A stretch of DNA of 64,000 nucleotides from Oscillospiraceae bacterium (GCA_015066395.1 SVOL01000009.1:1-64000); one strand, 5' to 3'. Shown: positions 16,329 through 26,209, numbered from the stretch's first letter. The notes: generated from the sequence alone by a model not told the origin. Program-made: numbers and translations.

Positions 16329-17708
16329 ATGAATAACAATGACAAGAATATGGAAACAGTCGTAAATCTTGCCAAAAGCAGAGGCTTTGTTTACGCCGGC
16401 AGTGAGATCTACGGCGGTCTTTCCAACAGTTGGGACTACGGTCCTTTAGGTCACGAGCTCAAGACCAACATCAAAAAGGCCTGGATGAAGAAGTTTGTTC
16501 AGGAGTCTCCCTACAACGTAGCTCTTGACTCGGCTATTATTATGAACCCCGAGACCTGGGTAACTAGCGGTCACGTCGGCGGCTTCTCCGATCCGTTGAT
16601 GGACTGTAAGGAATGCCACGCTCGCCACAGAGCTGACAAGCTTATCGAGGATGCAGGCGGCAAAGCCGAGGGCATGACCTTTGAGCAGATGGAGGAATAC
16701 ATCAAGGAAAACGGCGTCGTCTGCCCCGAATGCGGTAAAGCCAATTTCACCGATATCAGAAAGTTCAACCTTATGTTCAAAACCTTCATCGGTGTTACCG
16801 AGGATGCCAAGAACGAGGTGTACTTGAGACCTGAGACTGCTCAGGGTATTTTCGTAAACTTCGCTAATATCCAGAGAACCACCCGTAAGAAGCTGCCGTT
16901 CGGCGTTTGCCAGATAGGCAAATCCTTCCGTAATGAGATCACTCCCGGTAACTTCATTTTCAGAACCCGTGAGTTTGAGCAGATGGAATGCGAATTCTTC
17001 TGCAAGCCTGACACCGATCTTGATTGGTTCTATTATTGGAAGGACTTCTGCAAGAATTGGTTGCTGTCGTTGGGTCTTAAAGAAGAAAATATCCGTATGC
17101 GCGACCACGAAAAGGAAGAGCTTTCTTTCTATTCAAAGGCCACTACCGATATCGAATTCCTCTTCCCGTTCGGTTGGGGTGAGCTTTGGGGAATTGCCGA
17201 CCGTACCAACTACGACCTCGGCCGTCATCAGGAAGCAAGCGGCAAGTCGCTTGAATACTTCGATCCCGAAACCAACGAAAAGTACATTCCGTATGTTGTT
17301 GAGCCGTCGCTCGGTGCCGACCGTGTATTGTTGGCCTTCCTTTGCGATGCTTACGATGAAGAGATCATCGATGCTGAAAAGAACGACGTCCGCACAGTAT
17401 TGAGACTTCATCCTGCATTAGCACCCTTTAAGGCCGCTGTTCTGCCGCTTTCCAAAAAGCTCTCAGAACCCGCCGAGAAGATCCGTGCAATGCTTGCTAA
17501 AGAGTTTATGGTAGACTACGACGACGCAGGTTCCATCGGTAAGAGATACCGCCGTCAGGATGAGATCGGTACTCCGTTCTGCATCACTTATGACTTTGAC
17601 AGCGAAACCGACGGTTGTGTAACCATCCGCGACCGCGACACTATGGAGCAGACCCGTGTTCCCGTAGAGTCCTTGGTTGAATTCATCCGTTCCAAGCTCG
17701 ATTTCTAA
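16329..17708 (+). CDS. glyS: Glycyl-tRNA synthetase (single-chain, dimeric type)
   Basis: This 459-residue class II aaRS charges tRNA-Gly. It is the eukaryote/archaea-like homodimeric GlyRS, not the alpha2beta2 form. Visible features are motif 1 [10 protein letters not shown], a zinc-ribbon-like insertion ([12 protein letters not shown] and [10 protein letters not shown]), motif 2 [21 protein letters not shown] and the C-terminal anticodon domain starting near [13 protein letters not shown] 16329 follows AAGGAGGG. An in-frame ATG at 16272 lies within the promoter region and is rejected. Confidence 0.95.
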   Translation: MNNNDKNMETVVNLAKSRGFVYAGSEIYGGLSNSWDYGPLGHELKTNIKKAWMKKFVQESPYNVALDSAIIMNPETWVTSGHVGGFSDPLMDCKECHARHRADKLIEDAGGKAEGMTFEQMEEYIKENGVVCPECGKANFTDIRKFNLMFKTFIGVTEDAKNEVYLRPETAQGIFVNFANIQRTTRKKLPFGVCQIGKSFRNEITPGNFIFRTREFEQMECEFFCKPDTDLDWFYYWKDFCKNWLLSLGLKEENIRMRDHEKEELSFYSKATTDIEFLFPFGWGELWGIADRTNYDLGRHQEASGKSLEYFDPETNEKYIPYVVEPSLGADRVLLAFLCDAYDEEIIDAEKNDVRTVLRLHPALAPFKAAVLPLSKKLSEPAEKIRAMLAKEFMVDYDDAGSIGKRYRRQDEIGTPFCITYDFDSETDGCVTIRDRDTMEQTRVPVESLVEFIRSKLDF

Positions 17709-17719
17709 AAAACTTTCAA

Positions 17720-17757
17720 AAACTCGGCTTCACGAAGATGTGAAGTCGAGTTTTTTG
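17720..17757 (+). terminator. Terminator after glyS
   Basis: An AACTCGGCTTCAC/GTGAAGTCGAGTT hairpin followed by a T run. Confidence 0.85.
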
Positions 17758-17821
17758 TTGAAAAAGGACGATTTTTGTGATATAAAGAAATTAAAGAAAT
17801 TAAAATACAAGGAGAGTTACA

Positions 17822-19177
17822 ATGAAAACAACTGACGGACGCGAATTTATAAAGGGCAGGCCGAGCAAATTGCTGTCATCATTTCTTTCGCTTGCTATAG
17901 TAGCCGTAATAGCCATAGGCACCGTTGCCGTCACCGAATTTACCGGAGCCAAAGCTCCTGTTTCCTACAGTACGCCTACTATCACCGAAACGCCGTCTGA
18001 AACTCCTAAGACCTACACCGCGACCGTTGCGGCCACCGGTGATCTGCTTATTCACCAAGCCATTTTTGAGGCCGCCGAACAACAGGACGGCAGCTATGAT
18101 TTTAACGAAATGTTCCAGCATTTCAAGTCCTATGTTTCCAAAGCCGACTACGCCGTTGCCAACTTAGAGACAACCTTAGCCGGCACAGAACTCGGATATA
18201 AATACACGGGATATCCATGCTTCAATTCGCCTGATGCTATTGCCGAAGCGGCTAAAAATGCGGGTTTTGATATGTTGCTTACCGCCAACAACCATGCTTA
18301 CGATACCCGCTTAAAGGGTATGCAAAGAACCGCCGAAACTCTTGATAAACTGGGGTTGGACCGCTTAGGCACAAACCGTGACGAAAACGAGAAAAAGTAC
18401 ATCATCAAGGAAATAAACAACATCAAGATCGGCATGGTCTGCTATACTTATGAGACCGACCGCAACGAAGACAGCGTTGCTCTGAACGGTATCCCGCTAA
18501 CCAGCGAAGCCGCAGAGCTTGTCAACGCCTTCAGTTATGGCGAGCTTGACACCTTCTATCAAAAAATGGAAGGTCACATCGCCGATATGAAGTCCGACGG
18601 TGCCGAAGCGATCATGCTCTTTATCCATTGGGGTGATGAGTATTACACAAAAGAAAATGCCACTCAGCGTAAAATAGCCCAGAAAATGTGCGATTTAGGT
18701 GTTGACGTTATTGTCGGCGGACATCCGCACATGATCCAGCCGATAGACATTTTGTCGTCCTCAACCGACACTGACCACAAAACTGTCTGCCTATACTCGA
18801 TGGGTGACACTCTTTGCAATATCCCGGGCTCGAGAAACGGCAAGGAAGCGGGCTATGCGCTCGACGGTGTGCTTTTCAATGTGACCTTCTTTAAAGATTA
18901 TGACGGCACGGTCTCGGTAAAAGAAGCCGACATCCTGCCGATCTACTGTAATATCTACACCTCTGTAAAGACCGGTAAGAACAATTATGAGATAATCCCG
19001 CTTGATAAAAATGTCGAAAATTGGCAGACAACATTCAATCTCTCCGATACGACCTTGAAAGAGTGCGAGCGTTCCATCGAACGCACGACCGAGATAATCG
19101 AAGATGGACTAAAAAAAGTCAATTCTGTGCTATCAGAAGGTACCTTGGAAAACATTGACGAAACAACTTCAAAATAA
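17822..19177 (+). CDS. CapA-family putative metallophosphatase
   Basis: This 451-residue protein has an N-terminal membrane anchor (about residues 20-40), a Thr/Pro-rich linker and a CapA (PGA_cap) domain from about 60 to 400. Key motifs are AATGDLLIHQA, NLETTL, LLTANNHAYD, FIHWGDEY and GGHPHMIQP, which provide the metallophosphatase metal ligands. CapA members assist poly-gamma-glutamate or other surface polymer export. No capB or capC is nearby, so the partner is unknown. AAGGAG precedes the ATG. Confidence 0.85.
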   Translation: MKTTDGREFIKGRPSKLLSSFLSLAIVAVIAIGTVAVTEFTGAKAPVSYSTPTITETPSETPKTYTATVAATGDLLIHQAIFEAAEQQDGSYDFNEMFQHFKSYVSKADYAVANLETTLAGTELGYKYTGYPCFNSPDAIAEAAKNAGFDMLLTANNHAYDTRLKGMQRTAETLDKLGLDRLGTNRDENEKKYIIKEINNIKIGMVCYTYETDRNEDSVALNGIPLTSEAAELVNAFSYGELDTFYQKMEGHIADMKSDGAEAIMLFIHWGDEYYTKENATQRKIAQKMCDLGVDVIVGGHPHMIQPIDILSSSTDTDHKTVCLYSMGDTLCNIPGSRNGKEAGYALDGVLFNVTFFKDYDGTVSVKEADILPIYCNIYTSVKTGKNNYEIIPLDKNVENWQTTFNLSDTTLKECERSIERTTEIIEDGLKKVNSVLSEGTLENIDETTSK

Positions 19178-19180
19178 CAG

Positions 19181-19209
19181 TAGACAAATATAGATACTTG
19201 TGCTACAAT
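19181..19209 (+). promoter_or_regulatory. Promoter for the THF riboswitch-folT unit
   Basis: TAGACA (19181-19186), a 17-nt spacer and TACAAT (19204-19209), starting 4 nt after the capA-like stop codon. Confidence 0.6.
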
Positions 19210-19220
19210 GTAACCAAACT

Positions 19221-19322
19221 CACAGAGTAGAAACCGATGCGTCAAGTGCTGACAGGACGGGGAGTTGCCTGTCGGACGAAAGACTTTTCAGTCTGCGGTA
19301 ACGGTTTCGCATCCCGCTGTAA
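19221..19322 (+). ncRNA. Tetrahydrofolate (THF) riboswitch aptamer
   Basis: The stretch has the THF riboswitch landmarks in order: GAGTAG, GATGCGTCAAGTG, GGACGGGGAGTTG, GGACGAAAG, CTGCGGTAACGG and GCATCCCGCT. The GAAACCG/CGGTTTC pair closes the helix and GACAGG/CCTGTC forms an inner stem. It precedes folT, the classic target of this riboswitch. Folate excess should reduce folT expression. The aptamer is separated from the folT ribosome binding site by a 177-bp hairpin element (19334-19510). Confidence 0.85.
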
Positions 19323-19333
19323 TAATGATTGTA

Positions 19334-19510
19334 GTTAGTCGAAACGCTCAAAAAGCGTTTCGACAAGCCACTTTTTAAGTGGCTTTAGCAAAATTAAATA
19401 TTATAATTTAATTTTGCACGACACTCATTTCAATGGGATGGACAAATTTTTATGAAAAATTTGTTGCAAAATCGAAGATTTTGTGGCGAAACAAAATTGT
19501 TTCGCCTAAC
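19334..19510. repeat. Hairpin-array element with terminal inverted repeats
   Basis: The ends GTTAGTCGAAAC (19334-19345) and GTTTCGCCTAAC (19499-19510) are inverted repeats matching at 11 of 12 positions. Between them lie consecutive small hairpins (CGAAACGC/GCGTTTCG, AGCCACTT/AAGTGGCT, CAAAATTAAA/TTTAATTTTG, ACAAATTTTT/AAAAATTTGT, CAAAATC/GATTTTG). It contains no gene and looks like a MITE-like insertion in the folT leader. Confidence 0.7.
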
Positions 19511-19520
19511 CTATTCCATT

Positions 19521-19571
19521 ATAATAAGAAAATGACCTCTTATTATTCAACGACGATGGAATAATAGGAGG
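19521..19571 (+). promoter_or_regulatory. Ribosome-binding-site sequestering hairpin before folT
   Basis: CCTCTTATTATT (19536-19547) can pair with AATAATAGGAGG (19560-19571), which includes the folT Shine-Dalgarno. An alternative hairpin, ATAATAAG (19521-19528) with CTTATTAT (19539-19546), uses the same strand and would free the site. This fits a translational on/off platform for the THF riboswitch. Confidence 0.6.
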
Positions 19572-19579
19572 TTTTTTGC

Positions 19580-20107
19580 ATGAATAAAACAGTCGCAATC
19601 AGGAAAATCACCGTTTTGGCGATGATGACAGCTCTGGCCGTCATCTGCTCGGGTCAATTCCCATACGGTCTGACATTCAGAGTGGGTTCGGTGATAAAAC
19701 TGTCGCCGGTTTTTGTGATAATCGGCATCGTCGCCGCCACCTACGGTGTGTGGGAAGCGGCATTGGTGGCTTTTCTATCCGACCTTATACAGAGTCTGAC
19801 GGCAGGATTGGGTGTATCCCCTGCAATACTACTGATAAGCACACTCACAGGACTTTGCTTCGGTTTGTTTTTAAAGCAAGGCAGGCTCAGCATCTCCGGT
19901 ATTATCCTTTCGGTTTTGATAACTCAGCTCATCGGCAGTCTTTTGCTCACAACACTTGTACTCCACTTTCGCTACGGAGTGCCGTATTTCCCGACAATAT
20001 GGTGGCGAGTCGTACAAACGGTCATTATGGTCTTTGTGGAGATCCCTATATTAAAGCTTTTGCTTATTGATGCAGATATCCCGAATAAACTGAAACGCGA
20101 GGGTTGA
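19580..20107 (+). CDS. folT: Folate ECF transporter S component FolT
   Basis: This 175-residue membrane protein has about five to six transmembrane helices. It has the ECF S-component N-terminal region (ITVLAMMTALAVIC) that contacts EcfT, followed by FRVGSVIKLSPVF and YGVWEAALVAFLSDLI, as in FolT-type folate binders. The THF riboswitch upstream strongly supports folate specificity. The shared EcfA/EcfA'/EcfT module is not in this window. AGGAGG precedes the ATG inside a switchable hairpin. Confidence 0.9.
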   Translation: MNKTVAIRKITVLAMMTALAVICSGQFPYGLTFRVGSVIKLSPVFVIIGIVAATYGVWEAALVAFLSDLIQSLTAGLGVSPAILLISTLTGLCFGLFLKQGRLSISGIILSVLITQLIGSLLLTTLVLHFRYGVPYFPTIWWRVVQTVIMVFVEIPILKLLLIDADIPNKLKREG

Positions 20108-20119
20108 CCTCGCGTTTTT
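20095..20119 (+). terminator. Terminator overlapping the folT stop
   Basis: An ACGCGAGG/CCTCGCGT hairpin spanning the TGA, followed by five T. Confidence 0.8.
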
Positions 20120-20147
20120 AGTTTTATCTTTAAATCTTTCCAAAAAC

Positions 20148-20263
20148 GGCGGTTTCAAAATCGAAGATTTTTAAATGCCCACACTTTAAGATCATGAGCC
20201 ATTTACGATCAGCTGCTCTGCGGGCATTACGGCGGCGGTCGCGACCGCCGCCGTGAAACCGCC
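20148..20263. repeat. Palindromic intergenic element with 26-nt perfect palindrome
   Basis: The outer inverted repeat GGCGGTTTCA (20148-20157) / TGAAACCGCC (20254-20263) is perfect. Inside are AATGCCC/GGGCATT and a perfect 26-nt palindrome at 20229-20254 centred on GTCGCGAC. There is no gene. After it come two near-copies of CAGA[T/C]GGTCATAAAA at 20276-20305. Confidence 0.75.
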
Positions 20264-20308
20264 CTACCTATAATTCAGATGGTCATAAAACTCAGACGGT
20301 CATAAAAC

Positions 20309-20341
20309 GAAACCGCCGCTCCGTTTGGAGCGGCGGTTTTT
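20309..20341 (-). terminator. Terminator after rny
   Basis: An AAACCGCCGCTCC/GGAGCGGCGGTTT hairpin with a GTTT loop lies directly downstream of rny. T-rich sequence is present on both sides. Confidence 0.7.
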
Positions 20342-20345
20342 AAGG

Positions 20346-21890
20346 TTATTTAGCGTAGTCAACAACGCGGTTTTCTCTGATAAGATTGACCTTGATCTGA
20401 CCGGGATAATCAAGATTGTTCTCGATCTCCTTGACAATGTCACGTGCAACAAGGACCATCTGATCGTCCGAAATGGCTTCAGGCTTGATCATTACGCGGA
20501 TCTCACGACCGGCCTGGATCGCAAACGAAGTTTCAACACCGTTAAAGGAATTGGCGATTTCCTCTAATCTTTCGAGTCTCTTAATATAACTCTCAATATT
20601 TTCTCTTCGAGCACCGGGACGTGCGGCCGAAATAGCGTCAGCCGCCTGAACAAGACAAGCAATAACAGTCTTTGCCTCAACATCACCGTGGTGAGCGTGA
20701 ATAGCGTGAACAACTGCCTCGCTTTCCTTATATTTCTTAGCGACCTCAACACCGAGCTGAATGTGCGAACCCTCCTGCTCGTGGTCGATGGCCTTACCGA
20801 TATCGTGGAGAAGACCTGCGCGCTTTGCAAGGCTTACATCCTCGCCCAGTTCTGCGGCCATAAGACCTGCCAAATGGCAAACCTCAAGAGAATGGTTAAG
20901 AACATTCTGACCGTAACTGGTTCTGTAATGCAAACGGCCCAAGAGTTTTACGATCTCGGGGTGCATACTGTGAACGCCGGCGTCAAGCAGAGTTCTTTCA
21001 CCCTCCTGGCGAATAGTTCTGTCAACCTCTGCCCTTGCCTTTTCAACCGTTTCCTCAATTCTTGCAGGGTGGATACGTCCGTCAACAATAAGCTTTTCAA
21101 GCGCGATACGTGCTACCTCACGGCGAACCGGATCAAAACTCGAAACGGTAATAGCCTCGGGAGTATCATCAATAATAAGATCAACGCCGGTAGCGGTCTC
21201 GAGAGCACGAATATTACGTCCCTCGCGGCCGATGATTCGACCCTTCATCTCGTCATTAGGCAAAGCCACAACCGAAACGGTAGCCTCGGAAGAATGGTCA
21301 GCGGCACAGCGTTGAATTGCCATAGAGATAAGCTCTCTGGCTCGGCTGTCGGCCTCATCTTTAAGCTGCTGCTCATAATCGGCGATCTTCATTGCCTTTT
21401 CGTGCTGCAACTCGCCGTCCAGCATACTGAGCAACTGAGCCTTGGCCTGCTCCGAAGTGTAGCCCGAGATCTTTTCAAGCATATCGAACTGACTCTTTTT
21501 AAGCTGTTCAGCCTCTTTAAGTCTTTCTTCGACTACCTTTACTCTCTCAGCTAACTTTTCCTCTTTAGCCTCTAAGTTTTCAACCTTGCGGTCGATCGCT
21601 TCCTCCTTCTGCTGGATTCTGTGCTCCTGGCGCTGAACCTCTAAACGGCGTTCGCGAAGTTCCTTTTCCGTTTCAGTACGGGATCTGATTATCTCATCTT
21701 TAGCTTCTAAAATAGCTTCTTTTTTCTTGGCTTCTGCGTTCTTCATAGCGTCGTTCAAAATACGTCTCGCTTCGTCTTCTGCAGAGCCAATGGTTGCTTC
21801 GGCTGTTCTTTTGCGGTGAACCGAGCCCATTACAAAGGCAAGGACGGCCACAACAACAGCGATAGCACCCTCAATGATGTACCACAGCAT
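20346..21890 (-). CDS. rny: Ribonuclease Y
   Basis: This 514-residue membrane-anchored endoribonuclease starts mRNA decay. The architecture is complete: an N-terminal transmembrane helix (about 4-24), a long coiled coil (about 25-200, with many [15 protein letters not shown]-like heptads), a KH domain (about 205-270, with [15 protein letters not shown]) and an HD domain (about 320-420, with [10 protein letters not shown] and AIHAHHGD). ATG 21890 has AAGGAGG upstream. An earlier ATG at 21908 would overlap that site. It is monocistronic. Confidence 0.97.
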   Translation of the reverse strand: MLWYIIEGAIAVVVAVLAFVMGSVHRKRTAEATIGSAEDEARRILNDAMKNAEAKKKEAILEAKDEIIRSRTETEKELRERRLEVQRQEHRIQQKEEAIDRKVENLEAKEEKLAERVKVVEERLKEAEQLKKSQFDMLEKISGYTSEQAKAQLLSMLDGELQHEKAMKIADYEQQLKDEADSRARELISMAIQRCAADHSSEATVSVVALPNDEMKGRIIGREGRNIRALETATGVDLIIDDTPEAITVSSFDPVRREVARIALEKLIVDGRIHPARIEETVEKARAEVDRTIRQEGERTLLDAGVHSMHPEIVKLLGRLHYRTSYGQNVLNHSLEVCHLAGLMAAELGEDVSLAKRAGLLHDIGKAIDHEQEGSHIQLGVEVAKKYKESEAVVHAIHAHHGDVEAKTVIACLVQAADAISAARPGARRENIESYIKRLERLEEIANSFNGVETSFAIQAGREIRVMIKPEAISDDQMVLVARDIVKEIENNLDYPGQIKVNLIRENRVVDYAK

Positions 21891-22257
21891 TGTTAGTACC
21901 TCCTTCATATTTAATCACGTTTTGTTCGGACGTGTATAACCGAGTATGTAAAAGACAATGTCCTATTTCGCCATTATGAACTATTTGTCTATAAACATCC
22001 TTTAATATTTTATATTCTTTTAATAATTATGTCAAGTCAAATTTGCCATTATTTCGTATATATTCCATTAAAATTTGTGTAAAAACCACTATATAATGTA
22101 AAATGCCGCCGCAACGCGGTTTAAAATTTTAACTTTTTCTGCAATTTCCCTTATTTTTTTAAAAATAACCCTTGAAAAACTTGATTATATATATTAGAAT
22201 ATACCAGAATAAAATGGATTAATATATACTTATAATTCCAAGGTATGGTGATAATTT
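21891..22257. other. AT-rich intergenic region between divergent rny and aminotransferase genes
   Basis: About 370 bp without a gene. It must hold divergent promoters, but I see no spacing-perfect pair. A short GC patch (GCCGCCGCAACGCGG) near 22106 stands out. No RNA motif is recognised. Confidence 0.4.
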
Positions 22258-23532
22258 ATGAACAAATACTCAGAAATGTCGAAAACCGAGCTTCTTTGTG
22301 AATACGAGCAGGTAAAAGCAAAATATGAGGAACTTTGCAACAAAGGCCTTTCTCTTGATATGTCAAGAGGCAAGCCCGGTGCAGACCAACTTGATTTGAC
22401 TCTCGATATGTTCAATCTTGTAAACGAGGAATCCGGATACAAGACCCGCGACGGCATCGACTGCCGAAACTACGGCGGTGTTGACGGTATTCCCGAAATA
22501 AAAGAGCTGTTTGCCGAGATCTTCGGTGTAGATACTTCGAAGGTCATCGCCTCGGGTAACGCATCGCTCAGTCTTATGTTTGACGTTATTTCACAAGCTG
22601 TGACCCACGGTCTGGGCTTTGAACCGTGGTCAAAGCAGGGCAAACTCAAATTCCTCTGCCCTGTTCCCGGATACGACCGTCATTTTTCGATAACCGAATA
22701 TTTCGGTATCGAAATGATCAACGTTCCGATGACTGAAAACGGACCCGATATGGATATTGTTGAGGAACTCATCAAAGACAGCTCGGTCAAGGGTATGTGG
22801 TGTGTACCGAAATACTCTAATCCCGACGGTATCGTTTACAGCGATGAGACGGTAAAGCGTCTGGCCGCTATGAAGCCGGCCGCCGGGGATTTCCGCATTA
22901 TGTGGGATAACGCATATGCCATTCATCCCGTTTTCGGTGACCGTGCCGAAATACTGAACATTTTAAAAGAATGCGAAAAAGCCGGTGACCCGGATAAGGT
23001 CATTATGTTCACCTCGACCTCTAAAATTACGTTCCCAGGTGCAGGCGTCGCCGCTCTGGCAGCGAGTGACAACAACATCGCGGCAATAAAACGCAGGATG
23101 AGCGTGCAGACCATCGGTCCCGACAAGCTCAATCAGTTAAGACACGCAAGACTGTTGCCCGATATGGCCGCAGTAACCGAGCACATGAAGCGTCATTCCG
23201 CTATTTTGGCTCCTAAGTTCGACACGGTATTAAGAGGACTCGAAACTCAGCTCGGCGGTTTGGGTATTGCCCGCTGGAGCAAGCCGCAAGGCGGATATTT
23301 TATCAGTATGTTTGTCGAAAACGGATGTGCTAAAAGAATCGTTGAAATGTGCCGTGAGGCAGGTCTTGTGTTGACCGGTGCGGGTGCTACCTATCCTTAC
23401 GGCAAGGACCCCGACGACTCAAATATCCGTATCGCACCGTCCTTTCCGACCTGTGCCGAATTAGAGATGGCCACCGAGTTGCTTTGCGCCGTTACACGCC
23501 TTGTTTGCCTTGAAAAGTTAATAAACGGTTAA
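22258..23532 (+). CDS. Aspartate aminotransferase-like PLP enzyme (PF12897 type)
   Basis: This 424-residue class I/II PLP aminotransferase begins with the LSLDMSRGKPGADQLDL substrate-loop motif typical of the MocR-like/AspT group (C. glutamicum AspT-like). The PLP lysine lies in FTSTSKITFPGAG, the PLP-phosphate region in ASGNASLSLM, and RIAPSFPT carries the carboxylate-binding Arg. It probably transaminates aspartate or a related amino acid. It stands alone. GGTATGGTG precedes the ATG. Confidence 0.85.
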   Translation: MNKYSEMSKTELLCEYEQVKAKYEELCNKGLSLDMSRGKPGADQLDLTLDMFNLVNEESGYKTRDGIDCRNYGGVDGIPEIKELFAEIFGVDTSKVIASGNASLSLMFDVISQAVTHGLGFEPWSKQGKLKFLCPVPGYDRHFSITEYFGIEMINVPMTENGPDMDIVEELIKDSSVKGMWCVPKYSNPDGIVYSDETVKRLAAMKPAAGDFRIMWDNAYAIHPVFGDRAEILNILKECEKAGDPDKVIMFTSTSKITFPGAGVAALAASDNNIAAIKRRMSVQTIGPDKLNQLRHARLLPDMAAVTEHMKRHSAILAPKFDTVLRGLETQLGGLGIARWSKPQGGYFISMFVENGCAKRIVEMCREAGLVLTGAGATYPYGKDPDDSNIRIAPSFPTCAELEMATELLCAVTRLVCLEKLING

Positions 23533-23558
23533 TTGTTATACACAACTATTGTTTTTGG

Positions 23559-23587
23559 TTGACTTCAAGAGCAAAACAATATATAAT
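23559..23587 (+). promoter_or_regulatory. Promoter for secDF
   Basis: TTGACT (23559-23564), a 17-nt spacer and a consensus TATAAT (23582-23587). Confidence 0.8.
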
Positions 23588-23637
23588 TATCGTGTAGTTT
23601 CACTTTTATGGTGTAAAAAAATTTGGAGGTTCATTTT

Positions 23638-26154
23638 ATGAAGCGCAACAACAAACGTGTCTCCAAGCCGATATTCTTTATCGTTGCAATACTTATTTTT
23701 GTATTCGCATTCGGTGCATTCTTCGGTTTGGACGATTATCACGGTGACGTCAGAAAACTTTATGTCAAGGGTGCCGGTGATATCCGTTGGGGTATTGATA
23801 TCAGCGGCGGTGTTGAGGCTATTTTCTCGCCCGACATAAAGACCGGTAACATCACCGAGCAGGATATGGATTCCGCTAAGGAAATCATCGAGACCCGTAT
23901 GATGAACAACAACATCACCGACTATGAGGTGTATACCGATTACGATAACCATCAGTTGATCGTTCGTTTCCCCTGGCAGTCGGAGGATGAGAGTTATGAT
24001 CCGACAGCCGCTATTCAAGAACTCGGCGAGACCGCTATGCTGACCTTCTATAAGGGTCAGGATAACAAGGGCGATATCGTGCTTCAGGGTGCGGCTGATA
24101 TTGAGAGTGCCGAAGTCGGCTATGACGAAAAGAATGGTTACGTAGTAATGCTCGACCTTACCGATTCGGGTACTACCAAGTTTGCCGCCGCTACGGCTAA
24201 TAAGGGCGACTACATAGCCATTTATATGGATGACACCATGATTTCCTGCCCTCAGGTCAACGAACCCATAACCAACGGCGAAGCCGTCATCACCGGTATG
24301 GGTACCGATCAGGATGCCGCGACTGAACTCGCCAACAAGATCAACGCCGGTTCTCTCCCCTTTGCTTTGACCGTTGACGATTCCAAGCTCGAAGTCATCA
24401 CTCCGACCTTCGGTCAGGAATCACTAAAGGTAATGCTTATCGCAGGTATTGCCGCATTTGTTGCTATCTGCGTTCTTATGATCGTATTCTACCGCTTGCC
24501 CGGTGTTATCGCCTGCATCGCTCTTCTCGGTCAGGTCGCAGGTATGATCGCCTGCACTTCAGGTTTCTTCCCCGGAACCGACAGCTTCACAATGACCCTT
24601 CCCGGTATTGCCGGTATGATACTTTCGATAGGCTTTGGCGTTGACGCCAACGTTATTACCGCCGAGCGTATTAAAGAAGAATTCAGAAAAGGCAAGACTA
24701 TTGACGGTGCCATTTCGCAGGGCTACAGCAATGCGTTCAGCTCGATCTTGGACGGTAACGTAACCAATGTTATCGTAGCAATCGTGCTTCTTGCCGCTTT
24801 CGGTACACCCGACAGCTTCCTTGCCCGTGCTTTGAACTTCATCTTCCCGTTCCTCAATTCTTCGGTAACCGGTAATATCTATTCGTTCGGTTACACCCTT
24901 ATCGTAGGTGTTATCCTGAACTTCATTATGGGTGTTTGGGCCTCCAGACTGATGCTTATGAGCATCTCTCGCTTCAAACCCTTGCGTAAGCCCTGGCTCT
25001 ATGGTGCACCCAAAACAAAAGAGACAAAACACTTCAACTTTAACGGATTCCGCTATAAGGCAATCATCATTGCCGCCGCTGTTTTGGTCGTCGGCACCGT
25101 CCTTTCCTGTGTTATCGGTGTTAAGACCGACATCACCTTCTCAGGTGGCAGCCGCTTCACCTACACCTATACAGGCGAAGTCAACGAAGATGCTGTAGAG
25201 TCTGTACTCAAATCTGAGTTGGGACTCGATGCTACCGTAACTCTTAATTCCGACGTTTCGGGCAAGTCTAAAAAGTTGGTGATCACCGTAAATGGCGACA
25301 TCAATAAAGCCTTCAGCTCCGAAGCACTCGAAAATGTGCTTAAAGACGCCGCTTCCTCTGAAGCCGCTCTTGCTTCCAAGAACGAATCGACCACCGAATC
25401 GACCGCAAGCGGCACCGCTTCGGGTACAACATCAAGCACTTCTTCTACAACCTCTTCTACCACTTCGAGCTCGACCTCGTCGGTAGTTGAATCGGTGACT
25501 AACGAGACTATGGTTGACATCAAGAACGGTATCAACCACGTGTTGGCAACAAAGTTTACCGATAACGGTTTCAAGGAAAGCGAGTCCAACACCGTCAATC
25601 CGACTTTGGCAGGCTCATTCTTCGTAAAAGCACTCGTAGCAATGATTTTGGCTGTTCTGCTTGTTGTTATCTACATCGGCATCCGCTTCCGCAAGATCGG
25701 CGGTATTTCGGCAGGTATTGCTTCTCTTATTGCACTTATACACGACGTTATTATCGCGTTCTTCTCTTGCGTGATCTGCGGCCTTGCTGTTGATACCAAC
25801 CTTGTTGCAGTTATTCTTGCACTCTTCGGTTACTCGCTTAACGCAACCATCGTTATGTTCGACCGTGTGCGCGAGAACAAGAAGCTGTATCCCGGTCTTA
25901 CCACCGCCGAGCAGGTCAACAAGAGTATCAACGAAACTGTAAAGCGTTCGGTTACGACCTCTGTTACCACCTTCTTCGCAATCGCCGCTGTCGCTGTCGT
26001 TTGTGAGATCTTCGGTGTAACCGCACTCCGCAACTTTGCAATTCCTATGGCCGTCGGTGTTATAGCCGGTTGCTTCTCTTCAGTATTCCTTGCAGGCCCC
26101 ATCTGGGTAAAGTGGTGTGAGTTAAAACCCGTAAAAACCGCTAAAAAGAAATAA
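23638..26154 (+). CDS. secDF: Fused protein translocase subunit SecDF
   Basis: This 838-residue protein uses the proton gradient to pull secreted proteins through SecYEG. The SecD half (1-460) has an N-terminal helix, a P1-like periplasmic domain with WGIDISGGVEA, and six-helix bundle motifs (GFGVDANVITAERIKEE). The SecF half (480-838) has a shorter P4 domain (FSGGSRFTYTYTG) and the VIMFDRVREN motif. A Ser/Thr-rich stretch (about residues 585-622) sits inside the SecF periplasmic domain, longer than usual. ATG 23638 follows TTGGAGG. The gene ends with repeated TAA codons in a TAA/TAAT microsatellite. Confidence 0.95.
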   Translation: MKRNNKRVSKPIFFIVAILIFVFAFGAFFGLDDYHGDVRKLYVKGAGDIRWGIDISGGVEAIFSPDIKTGNITEQDMDSAKEIIETRMMNNNITDYEVYTDYDNHQLIVRFPWQSEDESYDPTAAIQELGETAMLTFYKGQDNKGDIVLQGAADIESAEVGYDEKNGYVVMLDLTDSGTTKFAAATANKGDYIAIYMDDTMISCPQVNEPITNGEAVITGMGTDQDAATELANKINAGSLPFALTVDDSKLEVITPTFGQESLKVMLIAGIAAFVAICVLMIVFYRLPGVIACIALLGQVAGMIACTSGFFPGTDSFTMTLPGIAGMILSIGFGVDANVITAERIKEEFRKGKTIDGAISQGYSNAFSSILDGNVTNVIVAIVLLAAFGTPDSFLARALNFIFPFLNSSVTGNIYSFGYTLIVGVILNFIMGVWASRLMLMSISRFKPLRKPWLYGAPKTKETKHFNFNGFRYKAIIIAAAVLVVGTVLSCVIGVKTDITFSGGSRFTYTYTGEVNEDAVESVLKSELGLDATVTLNSDVSGKSKKLVITVNGDINKAFSSEALENVLKDAASSEAALASKNESTTESTASGTASGTTSSTSSTTSSTTSSSTSSVVESVTNETMVDIKNGINHVLATKFTDNGFKESESNTVNPTLAGSFFVKALVAMILAVLLVVIYIGIRFRKIGGISAGIASLIALIHDVIIAFFSCVICGLAVDTNLVAVILALFGYSLNATIVMFDRVRENKKLYPGLTTAEQVNKSINETVKRSVTTSVTTFFAIAAVAVVCEIFGVTALRNFAIPMAVGVIAGCFSSVFLAGPIWVKWCELKPVKTAKKK

Positions 26155-26209
26155 TAATAATAATAATTTCCAAAATTTCTGACACACTAAATAAAAAGGA
26201 GAGTTAAAA

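Noticed and set aside
25167-25598. Acidic minus-strand frame opposite the SecDF Ser/Thr linker
   Set aside because: It is a shadow of the repetitive coding sequence. Strong secDF signals on the plus strand explain the region.
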